Assembly (NCBI GenBank): GCA_002150815.3 | Contig: NDFF03000398.1 | Span: 310,001 to 374,000 of the forward strand | From: Grammothele lineata | Lineage: Eukaryota > Basidiomycota > Agaricomycetes > Polyporales > Polyporaceae | Direction: 5' to 3' | DNA: 64,000 nt | In this document: in pieces, positions 9,823 through 22,666 of the stretch | Layout: the number at the start of each line of letters is the position of its first letter | Position numbering within the stretch: position 1 is the stretch's first letter | The notes under the pieces: model-generated | Databases searched by the model: none | The model's input: only the letters and a program-made list of their open reading frames with translations | Told to the model about the DNA's origin: nothing | Made by a program: the position numbers and the translations under genes

Positions 9823-11084
9823 GGAAACCGACGTGGTATTACTTGGTCATGCGGGCTCTCGTTGGTTTGTAGGTTTTACGGATGCTACATTTAGGACCCA
9901 AATTTTGCGTCGCGTGCAGTATGGATGAAGTTCCTATGCCTTATCTCCGGTCATGACGTTTGGCGGGCTGCCATGCCCGCCGTGGCCAAACGAAGGCGCA
10001 GATCAACATCTCATGCCATCGACTACAGTCGTCTTGCCTCGATAAGGCAGGTCGAGTAGTGTAAAGTCTAAACACTATCTTTGACGGTAGCCACAAAGTC
10101 GCGGGAAGGCGGAAACCCCACTCCGACGTGCATTCCCTGTCCCAACACTCCTAACGCTACTCCAGACGAGCCTTGGGACGTCCTTCGACTCTTCCCATTC
10201 CTGGCAAGGGAGCGAAATCAGTACGCACCTCAAGTTCTAGAAAGGCACGCATGGCAACGGCGCCTCGGCCGTGCAGAGTTCCTTGGCTGATGGGGCCTTT
10301 GTGCTTATTCCCTCACATCCCGAGATCGACCGCCCAGATTATCGCGCTTGAAGCGGATTATTACACCCTTGTTATACATGCTGGTTTTACTTCGTCAACA
10401 TTGCATGGCAGGAACTAGTGAGAGCAGGAAAAGACTTAGAGTTCAAGCAGCGCGTGATTTCTGAGAAAGGGGGACGGGCGCCAGCACCACGGGACGTCAT
10501 CGAATCGGGAAGAGGTTTCGCCCTGCCAAGCATCACGTCGCCAAGCCCCTGCCGACCCTTCCTACATTACCGAGCATGAAACTCGTCGAGGTAACACATT
10601 CTACTTGCTTTCTGAGCCTCGTAGATCGCAGTTTAACGTGATTTATTCGACCAGATTCTGTACAAGGATACATGGAGACTTGGTCGACAACTTTCTACGA
10701 GCGTAGAGCACGAGCGCAAAGGCACGATGTAGGAAAGGAACCACCCGCATATATGCAGATTCAAATTGTCAGTCGGCGATCACCAGGATAAAACTCACCC
10801 GCCAAGACATTGGCGTTGTTGTCGGCTCCAGGCAAGCGAGTCGAGGTCGTGCCCGTCGCGCTGGCCCTGGCTCTCGTCGCCCTCTCTGCTCTGATCCTCG
10901 TTTTCACCCAAGTCGCTCATTCCGCCTCCAAGCCATCTGGCATCTCTCCCTCCTCCCGCCCTTTGTTAGACTCGTCGCAGTGCGAGTTGCGCCCTCTGCG
11001 ACCCTCTTCCTCTAGTCTATACTTCCAGTAGCATCCCGTGCTCCCCGCAAGTCACGTCCTCGCACGTACCCATACGCCAGCAAG
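9823..11084. other. 1.26 kb intergenic stretch, no supported gene
   Basis: No frame carries a recognisable domain. A two-exon mini-frame can be drawn from ATG at 10,575 (MKLVE, then ILYKDTWRLGRQLST) with plausible GT-AG ends, but it encodes only about 30 residues. GCATATATGC at 10,748-10,757 is a possible TATA element of the chitin deacetylase gene. The last 250 bp are pyrimidine-rich, typical of a fungal 5' leader. Confidence 0.5.
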
Positions 11085-13052
11085 ATGCTCTCCCGCCCTG
11101 CGCTGTCCGCTCTTTTCGTCGCCTCGCTCTCCCTTGAGCTCGTCCACGCCCACAACCCCCACCACCACAACCTCGCCAAGCGCCAGGTCGCCGCCGCGGC
11201 GTCGTCGTCCGTGACCAGCGCGTCCGCCGCCGCGGGCACTACGTCCGCCTCCGCCGCTGCGGGGAGCGCGTCTGCTTCTGGTGCGGCCTCGAGCGTTACG
11301 TCTGCGGCTGCTGCGTCGTCGTCGAACACCGTCGCGCCCTCTGGCACGGGCAGTTACAATGTGCCCCCTCTGGAGAGCATTACGTCTGGTATGCCCGCTG
11401 GTGCGACGCCTACGCTTCGCTCGACCTTCGCGGCGGGTGGGACCCCGTCGTACTCGGGTGCCCCCGCTTTGCCCACTGCATGTACGTATCGTTCAGTTTG
11501 CGAGCAGTCAGACACTTACTAGAAGTTCGTACGCATGCAGTCGTCTTCAGCTCCGCCGACTGGCCCGCCCTCGACAAAATTCCTCCTACCGGTACGTTGC
11601 TTTCGTGACGTCTTCGCGCGTGCGCAGGAAGGCTGATATGTGGCTGTGCGTTCGCAGACTCGGACGAGGTCAAGGAGTGGATGAAGGAGCTCGACGGGGT
11701 CGATATCCCCGACTTCCGCCCCACGCTCGATAACACCTGCTCGGGCGATCCCGAGGCGGCTGCTCAGGCTGAGGAGCGCGGGTGGTGGACGTGCGGTGGA
11801 TACACGGCGTCCACGGATATCACTGCGTGCCCTGATAAGTTGACCTGGGGTGTCAGTTTCGATGACGGTCCGGCTCCTTACAGTGAGTGCCATGCCGCCT
11901 TTTGACGTTTGGAGTAATTTGCTGAAGTGTCTTGTGCAGCTCCGTTAGTAACTGACTGAAGCGTACTCTGAGTACGAGCACTGACAATGCTGCATTTGTA
12001 TAGTAAGGTTCTGGACTTCCTCGAAGACAACGACATGCACGCGACGTTCTTCGTCGTCGGCTCACGCGTTGTCTCCTTCCCCAACACTCTTGTCACCGAG
12101 TACATGATGGGCAACGAGATCTCCGTTCATACCTGGTCCCACCACGTACGTCCTTCTAAACTGATCGACGAAACGTTGCTCACTTGTGTCTTTGATACCC
12201 TCAGGCTCTTACGACCATGACGAATGAGCAGATTGTTGCCGAGCTTGGCTGGACGCGTAAGGCGATCCAGAAGGTTCTTGGTGTGACGCCAACGACCATG
12301 CGTCCTCCGTTTGGTGATATCGGTACGAGTTCATCTTTACTCTGCCGTTACGCGTCGTGCTGATTAGCTTCTGGCGCAGATGATCGTGTCCGTGCGATCT
12401 CGAACGCGATGGGCCTCAAGCCCGTTATCTGGACTCGCGGTCCTGGTGGTCCCTTCGACACCAACGGTGCGTTTACCTTGATGCGGCTTAGATTGAGAGC
12501 TCACGATCTCTGCAGACTGGCGTGTTGAGGACGGCACTTACACTGGCACCCAGCAATTTGAGATTTTCGAGAGCCTCCTCGGTAACGCGACGCTCATCGA
12601 TACCGGGTAAGCCTCTTGCGATGTTACGTGCGTCAAATAGCGAACTGACGTGATGTGTGACAGCTTCATCGTGTTGGAGCACGACCTGTTCGAGACCACT
12701 GTTGACCTCGCCGTCGGCTACACGCTTGATGCTGCGCGCAAGCACGATCCTGCCTTCACGGTGCGTTTACCTCATCTTCTCAAATGAGGATTTACCCATT
12801 CATTATGCAATGGTCACACAGCTCAAGGCTATTGGCGAGTGCATGGACATCCCGACATACGATATGTACAAGGAGACCGCTAAGACGGATATCGTCGGCA
12901 CCAACTCTACGGATAACTCCACGTCGTCGTCGTCATCGAGCAGCGCGTCGAGCAGCGACTCAAGCAGCGCTGCAGGCCTCCGCCTGTCTGTGTCCTCACT
13001 CATGGGTGTCGCTGCCGCGGCTGCCGTTGCGGTTGTTGCGGGCTCGCTATGA
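11085..13052 (+). CDS. Chitin deacetylase (CE4), GPI-anchor type
   Basis: Secreted polysaccharide deacetylase that converts cell-wall chitin to chitosan. The signal peptide MLSRPALSALFVASLSLELVHA is followed by a His-rich, Ala/Ser-rich linker. The CE4 catalytic motifs are present in order: SFDDGPAPY (motif 1, metal-binding Asp pair), SVHTWSHH (motif 2, HxxxH), MRPPFGD (motif 3), then IWTRGPGGPFDTND and FIVLEHDL. The C-terminus is a Ser run followed by a hydrophobic tail, VAAAAAVAVVAGSL, typical of GPI addition. About ten exons are needed. Joining DGPAPY to KVLDFLEDND requires a 4-nt exon (CTCC, 11,940-11,943) between two normal introns. Co-oriented with SEC1 downstream. Confidence 0.92.
11940..11943 (+). 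other. Inferred 4-nt microexon of the chitin deacetylase gene
   Basis: The preceding exon ends TACA before gtgagt at 11,883; the next acceptor is tgcag at 11,939. Only CTCC lies before a gttagt donor at 11,944, and the following exon starts TAAGGTTCTG at 12,003. Together they read TAC ACT CCT AAG GTT, giving the family-typical YTPKVLDFL. Any other joining shifts frame or meets a stop. Confidence 0.65.
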
Positions 13053-13514
13053 GATGGCCGGTTGTGTTGGTGTACGACGGCTGCGGTGAGATGCCTCGGC
13101 GGACTACGCATTGGATTACCTTTCAGTACCTCTGGACAGCGCTATAGTACCGTTGCCAGTAATTACACGCGATTTTTCCGACGTAGTCCAGATACCATGC
13201 ATATACATACGAGTATGCGCTAAAGTTGCCGGCCTGAGGACGAGGGCTAGACTGTTGCTCGGAAGACAGAAGTAGCAGAAGCTCCCGGGGCAAGGCCCGG
13301 ATGCAGAGCATACAGAATCCGGGCCGGGGGCGCGGCGGCCGCGCAGATCGCCGGGCGATGTACTGCCACCCGCAAGCGTCGAGGGCGACGGACAGGCTCG
13401 ACCGCGTACTCCTCAAGCCACCGCCGCGTCCTGCACCTTGTCCTCTCTCCCCACCTTCCCCGCTCTGCTCGCCCCGACCGCACGCTAGAGACAGCTACAC
13501 GCTTGCGCCCCCCG
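13053..13514. other. Intergenic, SEC1 promoter region
   Basis: 462 bp between the deacetylase stop and the SEC1 start. No coding frame is credible. The distal half carries a GC-rich block (about 13,310-13,420) and the proximal 80 bp are CT-rich. Confidence 0.5.
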
Positions 13515-16500
13515 ATGTCGCTCATCCAGACGGTCAAGACCAGTGCGTCCGCGCCGCCGCCCGCGGCACAGCCAGATCGTGCTCATGCTCATCCTCGTGC
13601 CCGTCCCTTCCCCCTGCAGAGTTTCTGGATGCAATTCGCTCGGTGAACCCGCCTGGGCGATGGAAGATCCTTGTCGTAGACGAGCACTCGCAGCGCCTGC
13701 TTGGGACTGTGCTGAAGCAGTATGATATCCTGGAGGAGAATGTTACCCGTACGTCTCTCCGCCTTCGCGCCGCCCGGTCCGTGTATGCTCATCTTTCGTC
13801 CGTGCATCATGGTCCATGTGCTTGCAATCTGTCATACTCTTCTCGTATCTGCATCTCTTCTCGCTGTGGTCATTCTCTCTTCTCCCGCGCTGTTGGATCC
13901 GTCTATGTGGCTGAACCTACTACCTCGTCTCCCGCCACCTGGACGTCTCCGATGGCCACTTCGCTACAGAGATCGAATCTATCACTAGTCACCGCGAGCC
14001 GCAGGCGGGGCTAGAGGCAATGTATCTGCTCATGGCGACCTCTCAGAACGTGGACCGGATCATCCGCGACTTCTCCGGGACCCAGCAGTATGCGGCCGCG
14101 CACCTGTTCTTCATTGATGGTGCGTCCCTCTCGTCCCCGCTACAGACACCGAAGGCGTCCTGGTTCTCCCTCAAAGATCACGCACTGCGCAGAACGCTCT
14201 GGGCTTCATCTCCGGGATGGCCGTTGCTCGGATTCTCGGGCGGTCGCCTGGTGAGCGTTGCCTTGCTGCGCCCAAGACGTCTTCGGTGCCCGTACGCCCA
14301 ATTGCAGTCGTAGTGTGGTCTGACGAGGTTGCGAAGGGTTACCGGAGGCTCTCTTCGAACGTTTGACGTCGTCATCTGCCGAGCCATTCCTGAAAGCGCT
14401 ACAGGAACTTTTCGTCAACTTCTGGGGTATGTTTGTCGTGCATCGGGGCATGCTTGGGTACTGACAGTAAACGGGATACCAGCTATCGAGGCTCAGGCTT
14501 TCTCGGTTCGTAGTCCTGGCTCATTCTTCAACATTTACAGCTCTCCTAGGAGCGAGACGTCGTTCAAGCCCTGGCGTGACAGGCTAAATGAAGAACTTCG
14601 TTTCATGAGTCGAATGGTCCGTCCTATTACGACAACCCGTAGATCGCTGTTACTCAACGTATTGGCACTTGTGACAGATCTCCAATGTGTGTATTACGCT
14701 GAACGAGAACCCTTACATCCGATACTACACGCCCTCCCACCACCTACCTCTCGGCCCGCTCAAGCCGCACGCGAGCACACGACCTCCGCCACCAGCGGAA
14801 GGGAGCGGGCGGTGGCGAACGAACCTGGCGCGGGGGCAGGACGCGCGGGCGTACGAGAGCGTGGAAGGTGATTACGTCGCGAAAGTGCTTGCGTTCATGG
14901 TGCAGCAGAACCTTGACGAGCACAAGAAGGCGAACCCGGACTTCCCGAAGCCGTCCGACCCGCCGCGGCCGCGGGGGACGCTGATCGTGACGGACAGGGC
15001 GATGGACGCGGTCGCGCCGCTCCTGCACGAGTTCACGTACCAGGCGATGGCGAACGATCTCCTCCCGATCGAGGACGGGACGTCGTACCGGTGAGCACGA
15101 GCGCATTAAGGCACGGCTCCCACCCGGGGTGAGAAGCTCAGACGCGTTATGTTGTGTTTAGGTACAAGTTCCAGACCGCGACCGGGTTCGAGGACAAGGT
15201 CGCGACGCTCTCGGACGCGGACAATGTGTGGACGGAGATCCGGCACATGCACATGCGCGAGGCCATCGACAAGCTCATGGCGGACTTCAACAAGTTCCTG
15301 CAGGATAACGCGGGCTTCAAGGGGTGCGTCGTCTCGTGTCAGTTCGCGCCCCGCGCCAGTGCTGATCGTGGGCGGTCGCTTGATCGTGGTTTCGTGACGT
15401 ATCCGTTTTTGCTTTCTTTACAGGGATGGAGCCGCGAGTTTGAACGACATGAAGGACTTGCTGGCTGGCCTGCCGCAATTCCAGGAGCAGCGTGACAAGG
15501 TGAGAGACCTTGTCCGGCTCGAGCGCGCCGGGTTCTCATACTCACCGGGGCCTGTATCCTTAGTTCTCGCTGCATCTGAGCATGGCACAGGAATGCATGG
15601 GCATCTTCGAGCGGGACAAGCTCCCGGCTGTCGCGAACGTCGAGCAGGTACGCAGAATTGACTTTTTGACACCGAGACACCGCCGCGGGTGCTGACTGCA
15701 GCCAGAACTGCGCGACGGGCCTGACGGCGGAGGGCAAGACGCCGAAGACGCTCGTCGAGGAGATGGTTCCGCTGCTGGACAGCCGCGACGTCGTGTGCGT
15801 GTCAATGACGTTCAGGGCCGTGTCGCTGTGTTTGGGGATCCCCGCTGACGTCGTCGCTCTCGGCTTCGGCTTCTCCCGCCGTGCCTGCGGCCCCGTGGGG
15901 ATGCGTGCAGGAACACGAACAAAGTGCGGATCATCGCGCTGTACATCCAGTACCGCGACGGGGTGCCGGACGAGGACCGGCGGAGGCTCTACCAGCACGC
16001 GCGGCTCACGATGGCGGAGCAGGACGCGGTGAACGCGCTCGTGCAGCTCGGTGTGCGGATAAGCAGGGTGCGTGGCCGACGTCTTCTCCCCCCCCGCACC
16101 ACACGCGCCTTGGGGGTCTTCTAGCCCGCGGCGCGCGCGCTGACGATAGGAACAGCAATCGGGCGATAAAGACACGAAGAAGAAGCTGAAGCAGAAGACG
16201 GGCAGCGAGGAGGAGTACGAGCTCTCACGGTACAAGCCTGCGCTCCGGACGATGCTCGAGGTATGACGACATCGCCTGCGCCCTTGGGGACCAGACCGGG
16301 TCTGATGGGGCGGCGGCCGCACGCGCGTTGCTTGCCTGCCTGCTTGCTTGTTTGCTCATACAGGACCACGTCGCGAACAAGCTCGACCCGACGCTCTTCC
16401 CGTACGTGAAGGACTCGCCGTCGGCGGCGCCCGCGGTGAGCAGCCTGCGCTCGACGCCGCCGCCCGTGCAGCCCGCGGTGTCGCTGCGGAGCCAGAAGCC

Positions 16501-17147
16501 GAGCTGGCACAAGGCCGCGCGCGGCGGGGCGGGCGGGGGCACGAGCGACAGCCGGCAGCGGGTAATCGTTTTCGTCGCGGGCGGCATGACGTATTCGGAG
16601 ATGCGCGAGGCGTACCTGCTCTCGAAGAGCCTCAACAAGGAGATCATCATCGGTGCGTCCCGTTCCACATTTTCGCGCGTGGGGAGCGCGGTTTGTGCTC
16701 TCCTCAGCGTGGATGCATGGCGATAGCGGCTGATCATCGCGCGCGATCGCGTTCTTTTTCTCGCGCTGCACTCTGTGGGGCGACGCGGGGCGCGTGCACG
16801 TTGCAGGCTCGACGCACACGCTCACGCCGCGCGAGTTCGTGGACGACCTGAAGGTGCTCGAGATGGGCGGGGTGGGCTCGCGCGCGCTGCCGAACGGGCT
16901 GCCCGAGTCCGGGGCGCCGATGCGCGGCCCGCAGGAGATCTACGACCAGAAGTACTTCTCGCGCGACGCGCCCCCGCCGCAGCGCGCGGCGCCTGCGCCG
17001 TCGCCGGCCCCGGGCGCGGGTGCGGGACGGCGTCCGGCGGCGGTGCCGCTGTCGGCGGGCGCGAACGTGAGCGGGGGGAGCAACTACAGCAACAGCGGGA
17101 CGTACACGGAGGAGAAGAAGAAGAAGCGGGGGTTCTTACGGTTCTGA
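13515..17147 (+). CDS. SEC1: Sec1 family (SM) protein of exocytosis
   Basis: Sec1/Munc18 protein that binds plasma-membrane SNARE complexes and promotes fusion of secretory vesicles. The N-terminus [18 protein letters not shown], spliced over an intron from 13,544, and [20 protein letters not shown] match the first SM domain. Later exons give [71 protein letters not shown], the central [38 protein letters not shown], and the late [20 protein letters not shown]. The tail is Pro/Gly/Ala-rich and ends [10 protein letters not shown] with TGA at 17,145. Of the four SM classes (Sec1, Sly1, Vps33, Vps45) the sequence fits Sec1 best. About 15 exons; introns near 13,750-13,970 and 14,120-14,328 are unusually long for this locus (over 200 nt). 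Confidence 0.92.
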
Positions 17148-17534
17148 GTATGGATCCTAGGAAGGACCTGGGCCGGGAGACGGACGGACGGAGGACGGTG
17201 TATGAGTATCTTATTTGTTCGTATATCCCGAGATGAACGCGCGCGGTGTACCACGGAACGACGGGGGCGGGCGCGTGTGGCTGGGCCACCTACGTCAGGA
17301 CGTGCGGTGCGGATCAAGAGCTGGGGTGTTTCGGCCTGGGCGGAGCAGCGCTGGGTCGGGGAGTCGACTCGGAGAGAGAGCGAGCGAGAGTGACTGGGTG
17401 TGACTAAGGAGTGACGGCGGATGGGTCACGCCGGCACGACGTGCGCGCCGGCGCCTAGGAGGGATTGTACCACTTGCTCGTCGTCGCCGACGCCGCCGTC
17501 GCTGCAGCCCCCGCCGCCCGCCACTGTGGCCGCC

Positions 17535-20500
17535 ATGGACCGGCCGATGGGCCCCCGCAGGCCCGACAAGCGCAACGCCGCGTACGAGTCCATCTTTGGC
17601 CGCCCGAGCGCAACCCACCACCAGCTCCATGCCCCCGGCCAGTTCCCGCCCTCGCCGCTCGCCTACCAGCAGCCCTACACGCCCCCGCAGGCTCAGGCCG
17701 GCCAGCTCTACGCCCAGTACGCCCAGTACGCCCCCGCCGCCTCCCTCGACCGCCGCACCTCCACCTCCTCCTTCCGGCCCCCCGCCCCCGCCTTCCCCCA
17801 GCAGCAGCAACAGCAGCAGCAGGCAGCCCCGCCAAACACGTTCCCGCAGTCCTACTACCCCTCCTCGTCCGCGTCCCAGTCGCCCGTCCCCGCCCAGCCC
17901 CCGTTCCAGCAGCCCCAGTACGCCCAGCAGTACCCGTACGCCGCCTCCCTCGCCCCGCCCTCCGTCATAAGCCGCGCCCGCTCGATCGGCAGCGCCCCAG
18001 GCGTGATTGCCCCGCTCCCGGAGGAGCCCCCCGACCCCGAGCTCGAGCAGTTCACCCAGGCGGGCCTCACCCCCGCTCAGGCCTACCAGGCCCAGGTATA
18101 CCTCAACGGCGGCGGGCCGCCGATGGGTCAGCAGCAGAGCTTCCACCAGCAACAGCAGCAGCAGCCCCAGCGGGGGCAGCAACAACCCCCGCAGTCACAA
18201 CAGCACCACTCCCAGCAGTCCATCCCATCCCCGACGCCCTCTGCGCCCGCCCCGGCCCCGTACAGCAACGGCCACGCAGCTCCCCGCGGGCCCCGCCCCC
18301 CATCCGCGCAGACCGTGCCCCCTTCGCTCGACAAGGCCCCCGATGCGCTCCCGCAGATCAGCATGCACTTCGAGACCGACGACGGCCGGCTCGGGCTCGA
18401 CTTCACCACCCCCGGTCCGGACGGCGGCGCGGGAGCAGAGATCGCCCCGCGGCGCGCGTCCCTCATGTCGTCGGACGAGGACCCCAGCGAGCTCCCGTAC
18501 AGCAACCCCCAGCGGATGTCGACCCCGAACAGCGTCCGATCCCGCATGTCCGCCTCGTCCGGCCTCGGCGGCAGCGGCGATTTCACAAACAACCTGTCTT
18601 TCAACGGAAACGCACCCCTGCAGTTCCCCCCCTCGTCCTCCCGCCCGTACCCGCTCCAGCTCGACACCGCTGTCGCCTCGGCCAAGGCGGCGGGCGTGAG
18701 TTTATCTCCCGCATCGTCCACCCTCGTGGACGAGTCGGTCGTCAGCCATGCTACGACGACGACCGTCACGCCGTCCTCGACACACACCGGCGGGACGTAC
18801 GGCCGCCGGTCGTCCGAGTCCGCAAAGACGCTCCCGAGCCAGTTCCACCGTAATCGGAGCACGACCGACCGCTCCCAGTCCATGTCGGCCACCATGTCTC
18901 CCCACGTCCGCGCCATGATCGAGGGGGCCCGGGCCGGCCGACCCCCCGTGCCCTCCGCCCCGCCCTCGAACCGCGACTCCGCCTCGGGCCCCCGCCCGCG
19001 GCGCACGCCCATCGTCTACCCCGCGCTGCTCTCGCGTGTCGCGGAGGCGTTCAAGGCGCGCATCACGCTCGGGGACCGCGTCAAGGACGGGCTGACGTAC
19101 AAGGACGCGTTCGACGGGCGCGAGGCGGTCGACACGATCGCGTACATCATCAAGACGACGGACCGGAACCTCGCGCTGCTGCTCGGGCGCGCGCTCGACG
19201 CACAGAAGTTCTTCCACGCGGTCACGTACGACCACCGCCTGCGCGACTCGGCGCACGACCTCTATCAGTTCAGGACGAAGGTGCCCAGCCCGTTCGTCTC
19301 GGGCGAGCTCGAGAAGGTGCCGCCTGAACATGAGGAGCTGCTTAAGGCCCTTGGGGAGGCGGCCCAGCCGGGAGGCGGGGGCGCGGACTCGGACGAGGGT
19401 GTCAACAAGGAGAGCCCGAGTCCGTCGGCCGAGGCGGAGGCCGACGCCGAAGCCGAAGAGGAAGCCGAGTCCGCATCTGCGTCCGACAAGGACAAGAAGA
19501 ACGGCATCGGCGGCGGGGGGTCGCGCTCGGGCTCGCCCGCGTCACCCGTGACGCGCCCGCGTGCTGGCTCGGTGTCGGCGGACGACGTGCCGCTGCCGAC
19601 GGGGGTGTTCACGCTGTTGACGGATTGTTACTCGCCGACGTGCACGCGGGATAGGCTGTGTTACTCGATTGCGTGCCCGAGGAGGCTGGAGCAGCAGTCG
19701 AGGTTGAACATGAAGCCGCAGCGGGAGCTCAAGAAGCAGATCAGTAGGGAGAGTTTGGGCGAGCTTGTGGTACGCTCTCCCTTTGTTGCCATTAAGGGCG
19801 TATTTGTGTGTGCGAATGGGGGTTGATTGTGTTTGCTGACACAGGAACCCGGCACGCTCTGGATACACTCGGTCCCTGCAGAGGTCGTCGCGAGTGTGTC
19901 GGACCAGGAGAAGAAGCGCCAAGAGGCGATCAACGAGGTCATCTATACCGAGCGCGATTTTGTTCGTGATATGGAGTACCTCCGAGATGTGCGTGTTCCA
20001 AACGGCCCTTTGATCGTTGCTGACATACTGCCCTCCGCCCTCAGCTGTGGTACAAGCCGCTAAAAGAGTCAGACATCATCCCCGAAGAACGACGGCAGGA
20101 CTTCCTCGAGCAGGTCTTCTGGAACGTCCACGACATCATCGCGGTGAACACGCGGCTGCGCGACGCGCTCAACAAGCGGCAAAAGTCGTACGCCGTCGTC
20201 GAGCAGATCGGGGACGTGCTGCTCGAGAGCGTGCCGCACTTCCACCCCTTCGTCTCCTACGGCGCGCACCAGCTCTACGGCAAGTACGAGTTCGAGAAGG
20301 AGAAGGCCGCGAACCCCGCCTTTGCGCGCTTCGTGGAGGAGACGGAGCGCAGGCCCGAGTCGCGCAAGCTTGAGCTGAATGGGTACCTCACTAAGCCGAC
20401 GACGCGCCTTGCGCGGTACCCGCTCTTGCTCGAGGCGGTGCTGAAGCATACCCCGGAGGATAATCCGGACAAGACGGTGCTCCCGAAAGCGGTCGCGATC

Positions 20501-22666
20501 GTGCGCGAGTTCCTTAAGGCGGTCAATACGGAGACGGGTAAGGCGGAGAACAGGTTTAACCTACTACAGCTCGACCAGCAGCTTGTGTTCCGACCCGGGG
20601 AACAGGTGGTGAGTCTGCTTTGGATGTTTGTGGTGTGGAGAGTGGTGTGGTGACGTTCTGGGTGCAGGACCTCCGGCTCAAGGAGGAGGGACGTGAGCTC
20701 ATCTACAAGGGCAACCTGAAGAAGCGGGGGAATGCGCAGGGCGACAGCGGGGACCTCATGGTTTTCCTGTTTGACCACGCGCTGCTCATGGTCAAGCCAA
20801 AGAGCAAAGTCGAGCAGTACAAGGTCTATCGACGAGTACGTCCTCTCACCCTCAGTGATGTGATCGTGTCCGACAGCGCATCCCTTGTAGCCAATACCGC
20901 TCGAGCTACTCCTGGTGTCCGCCCCCGACGATTATGCACTCCAAAACCAGAAACCAGTGAACGCGCGGCAAAAGCAGCTGCTCAAGAACGCCCCGCACGC
21001 GCCCGTCGTGCCCGTCAAGGACACCAAGGGCGGCTTCTCGCTCACGTTCGTGCACCTCGGCCGGAAGTGCTACCAGATCACGCTCTGGGCGAGCACGTAC
21101 GTCAGCCAGCGCAAGTGGGTCGAGCACATCCAGAAGCAGCAGGACACGATGCGCGAGCGCAGCAATGTGTTCGAGACCCTCACTCTCTCCGAGGGGTTCT
21201 TCATTGGCGTCAACCGCGTGGCTTGCGCCGCTCCGTTTAGTACGTACGGGCGTGTTGTGGTGCATATACCCGGCTCTGACCATTCCCTTGTGCGCAGACC
21301 AAGGTCGGAAAGTGGTGTACGGCACCGACGACGGTGTTTACCTATCCAACTTGATGGAACGCCATCGAGAACCCGTGAAGGTCCTCGCGCTCAAGGACGT
21401 CGCGCAGGTCGATGTCCTCGAGGACTATCAGCTGCTGATCGTGCTGTCAGGTGCGCCTCATTTCCGCCGTATGACCTTGCCGACCCCACACACTGACGCA
21501 AGCGCCCACTCCTCGACAGAACGACAAGTGATCACCTTCCCGCTAGACGCGCTGGACCCGATGGACCCGCTCTCGGGCCTGAAGCGGGCGAAACGGATCG
21601 CGTCGCACATCACGTTCTTCAAGACCGGCGTCTGCCTCGGCAAGACCTTGGTTTGCGTCGTCAAGTCGAGCCCGCTCTCGAGCACGATCAAGACGCTCGA
21701 GCCGATCGACCAGCGCATCCACGGCCGCGCGAAGCCGACGTTCCGCAAGCTCCTGCAGGGCGGCAACGACACGCTGCGCGTGTTCAAGGTGGGTGGCTGT
21801 CTGGGCCGCAGAAGGACGCGGCGAAGGCGGCGCGCTGACGTACATGGTTTTTGATGCGTGCAGGAGTTCTACATCCCGCTCCAGTCGAGCTCGATACATT
21901 TCTTGAAGACGAAGCTTTGTGTGGGTTGCACGAACGGGTTCGAGATCGTTGATCTCGAGACGCTCGACACGCAGGGTTTGCTCGACCCCGCGGACGCGTC
22001 GCTCGAGTTCGTGCACAAGCGGGAGAACCTCAAGCCGCTCGCGATCTACCGAATAGACAACGAGTTCCTCCTGTGCTACGACGGTGAGTACTAGAGATTG
22101 TCTTACTGAGGCACTGCTGATGCGAGGACTTGCAGAGTTTGCGTTCTATGTCAACAAGACTGGTTGGCGGTCACGGAAGGAGTTCATGGTTTATTGGGAG
22201 GGTTCTCCAACAGGATTTGGTGAGTAGCTTGCTAAATCTACCTCGGACTTATTTGCTTACTGTCTGTGCAGCCTTGCACTACCCCTACGTCCTCGCCTTT
22301 GAGCCTACCTTCGTCGAGATCCGCCACGTCGAGACAGGGTCCATGTCCCAGATCATCCAGGGCAACAACCTACGCTGTCTGTTCGCCGACACGCCGCCCT
22401 CGACGACCAACTCCGCGAACAACTACTATTACACCCCTTACCAGCAACAGAACTACGGCTACAACCCGTACGGCCCACCGGATGCGCGCACCTCGTTTGG
22501 TTCGAATGGGTTCGGCAACCCGCAAGGGCCTATGTATCCAAACCCCTACGTGCCTCGGCAGCCGCAAGGCGCGGGCCGCGACGAGATCCTCATGGTGTCC
22601 GACGACCGCATCATGCGCCTGCAGATGACACAACAAGCACGCGCTGCTGTCTATCCAGGCCAGTAG
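17535..22666 (+). CDS. ROM2: Rho guanine nucleotide exchange factor, Rom2-type (DEP-DH-PH-CNH)
   Basis: Exchange factor activating Rho1 in the cell-wall-integrity pathway at sites of polarised growth. The start MDRPMGPRRPDKRNAAYES has a perfect GCCGCCATGG context at 17,535; an in-frame ATG at 17,421 is weaker. The first ~450 residues are disordered, rich in Pro, Ser and Gln (runs of eight Gln). Then come a DEP domain (YPALLSRVAEAFKARITLGD to LYQFRTK), the Rom2-specific GVFTLLTDCYSPTCTRDRLC, a DH domain (QEAINEVIYTERDFVRDMEY; RLARYPLLLEAVLKHTPED), a PH domain (ELIYKGNLKKRG to WVEHIQKQQDTM), and a CNH domain (KVVYGTDDGVYLSNL to NLRCLFADTP). The C-terminus has a Tyr/Asn/Pro-rich tract. About ten introns; stop TAG at 22,664. 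Downstream of and co-oriented with SEC1, 390 bp apart. Confidence 0.93.

Noticed and set aside
10575..10731. Possible two-exon mini-gene (MKLVE plus ILYKDTWRLG)
   Set aside because: About 30 residues, no recognised family, and GT-AG pairs at this spacing occur by chance.
15339..16322. 327-codon antisense frame inside SEC1
   Set aside because: Overlaps several well-supported SEC1 exons and shows no family resemblance.
17295..18185. 296-codon antisense frame over the RhoGEF 5' end
   Set aside because: Low-complexity Gly/Leu/Arg composition produced by the GC-rich sense strand; no domain, and the sense frame is supported by DEP, DH, PH and CNH domains.
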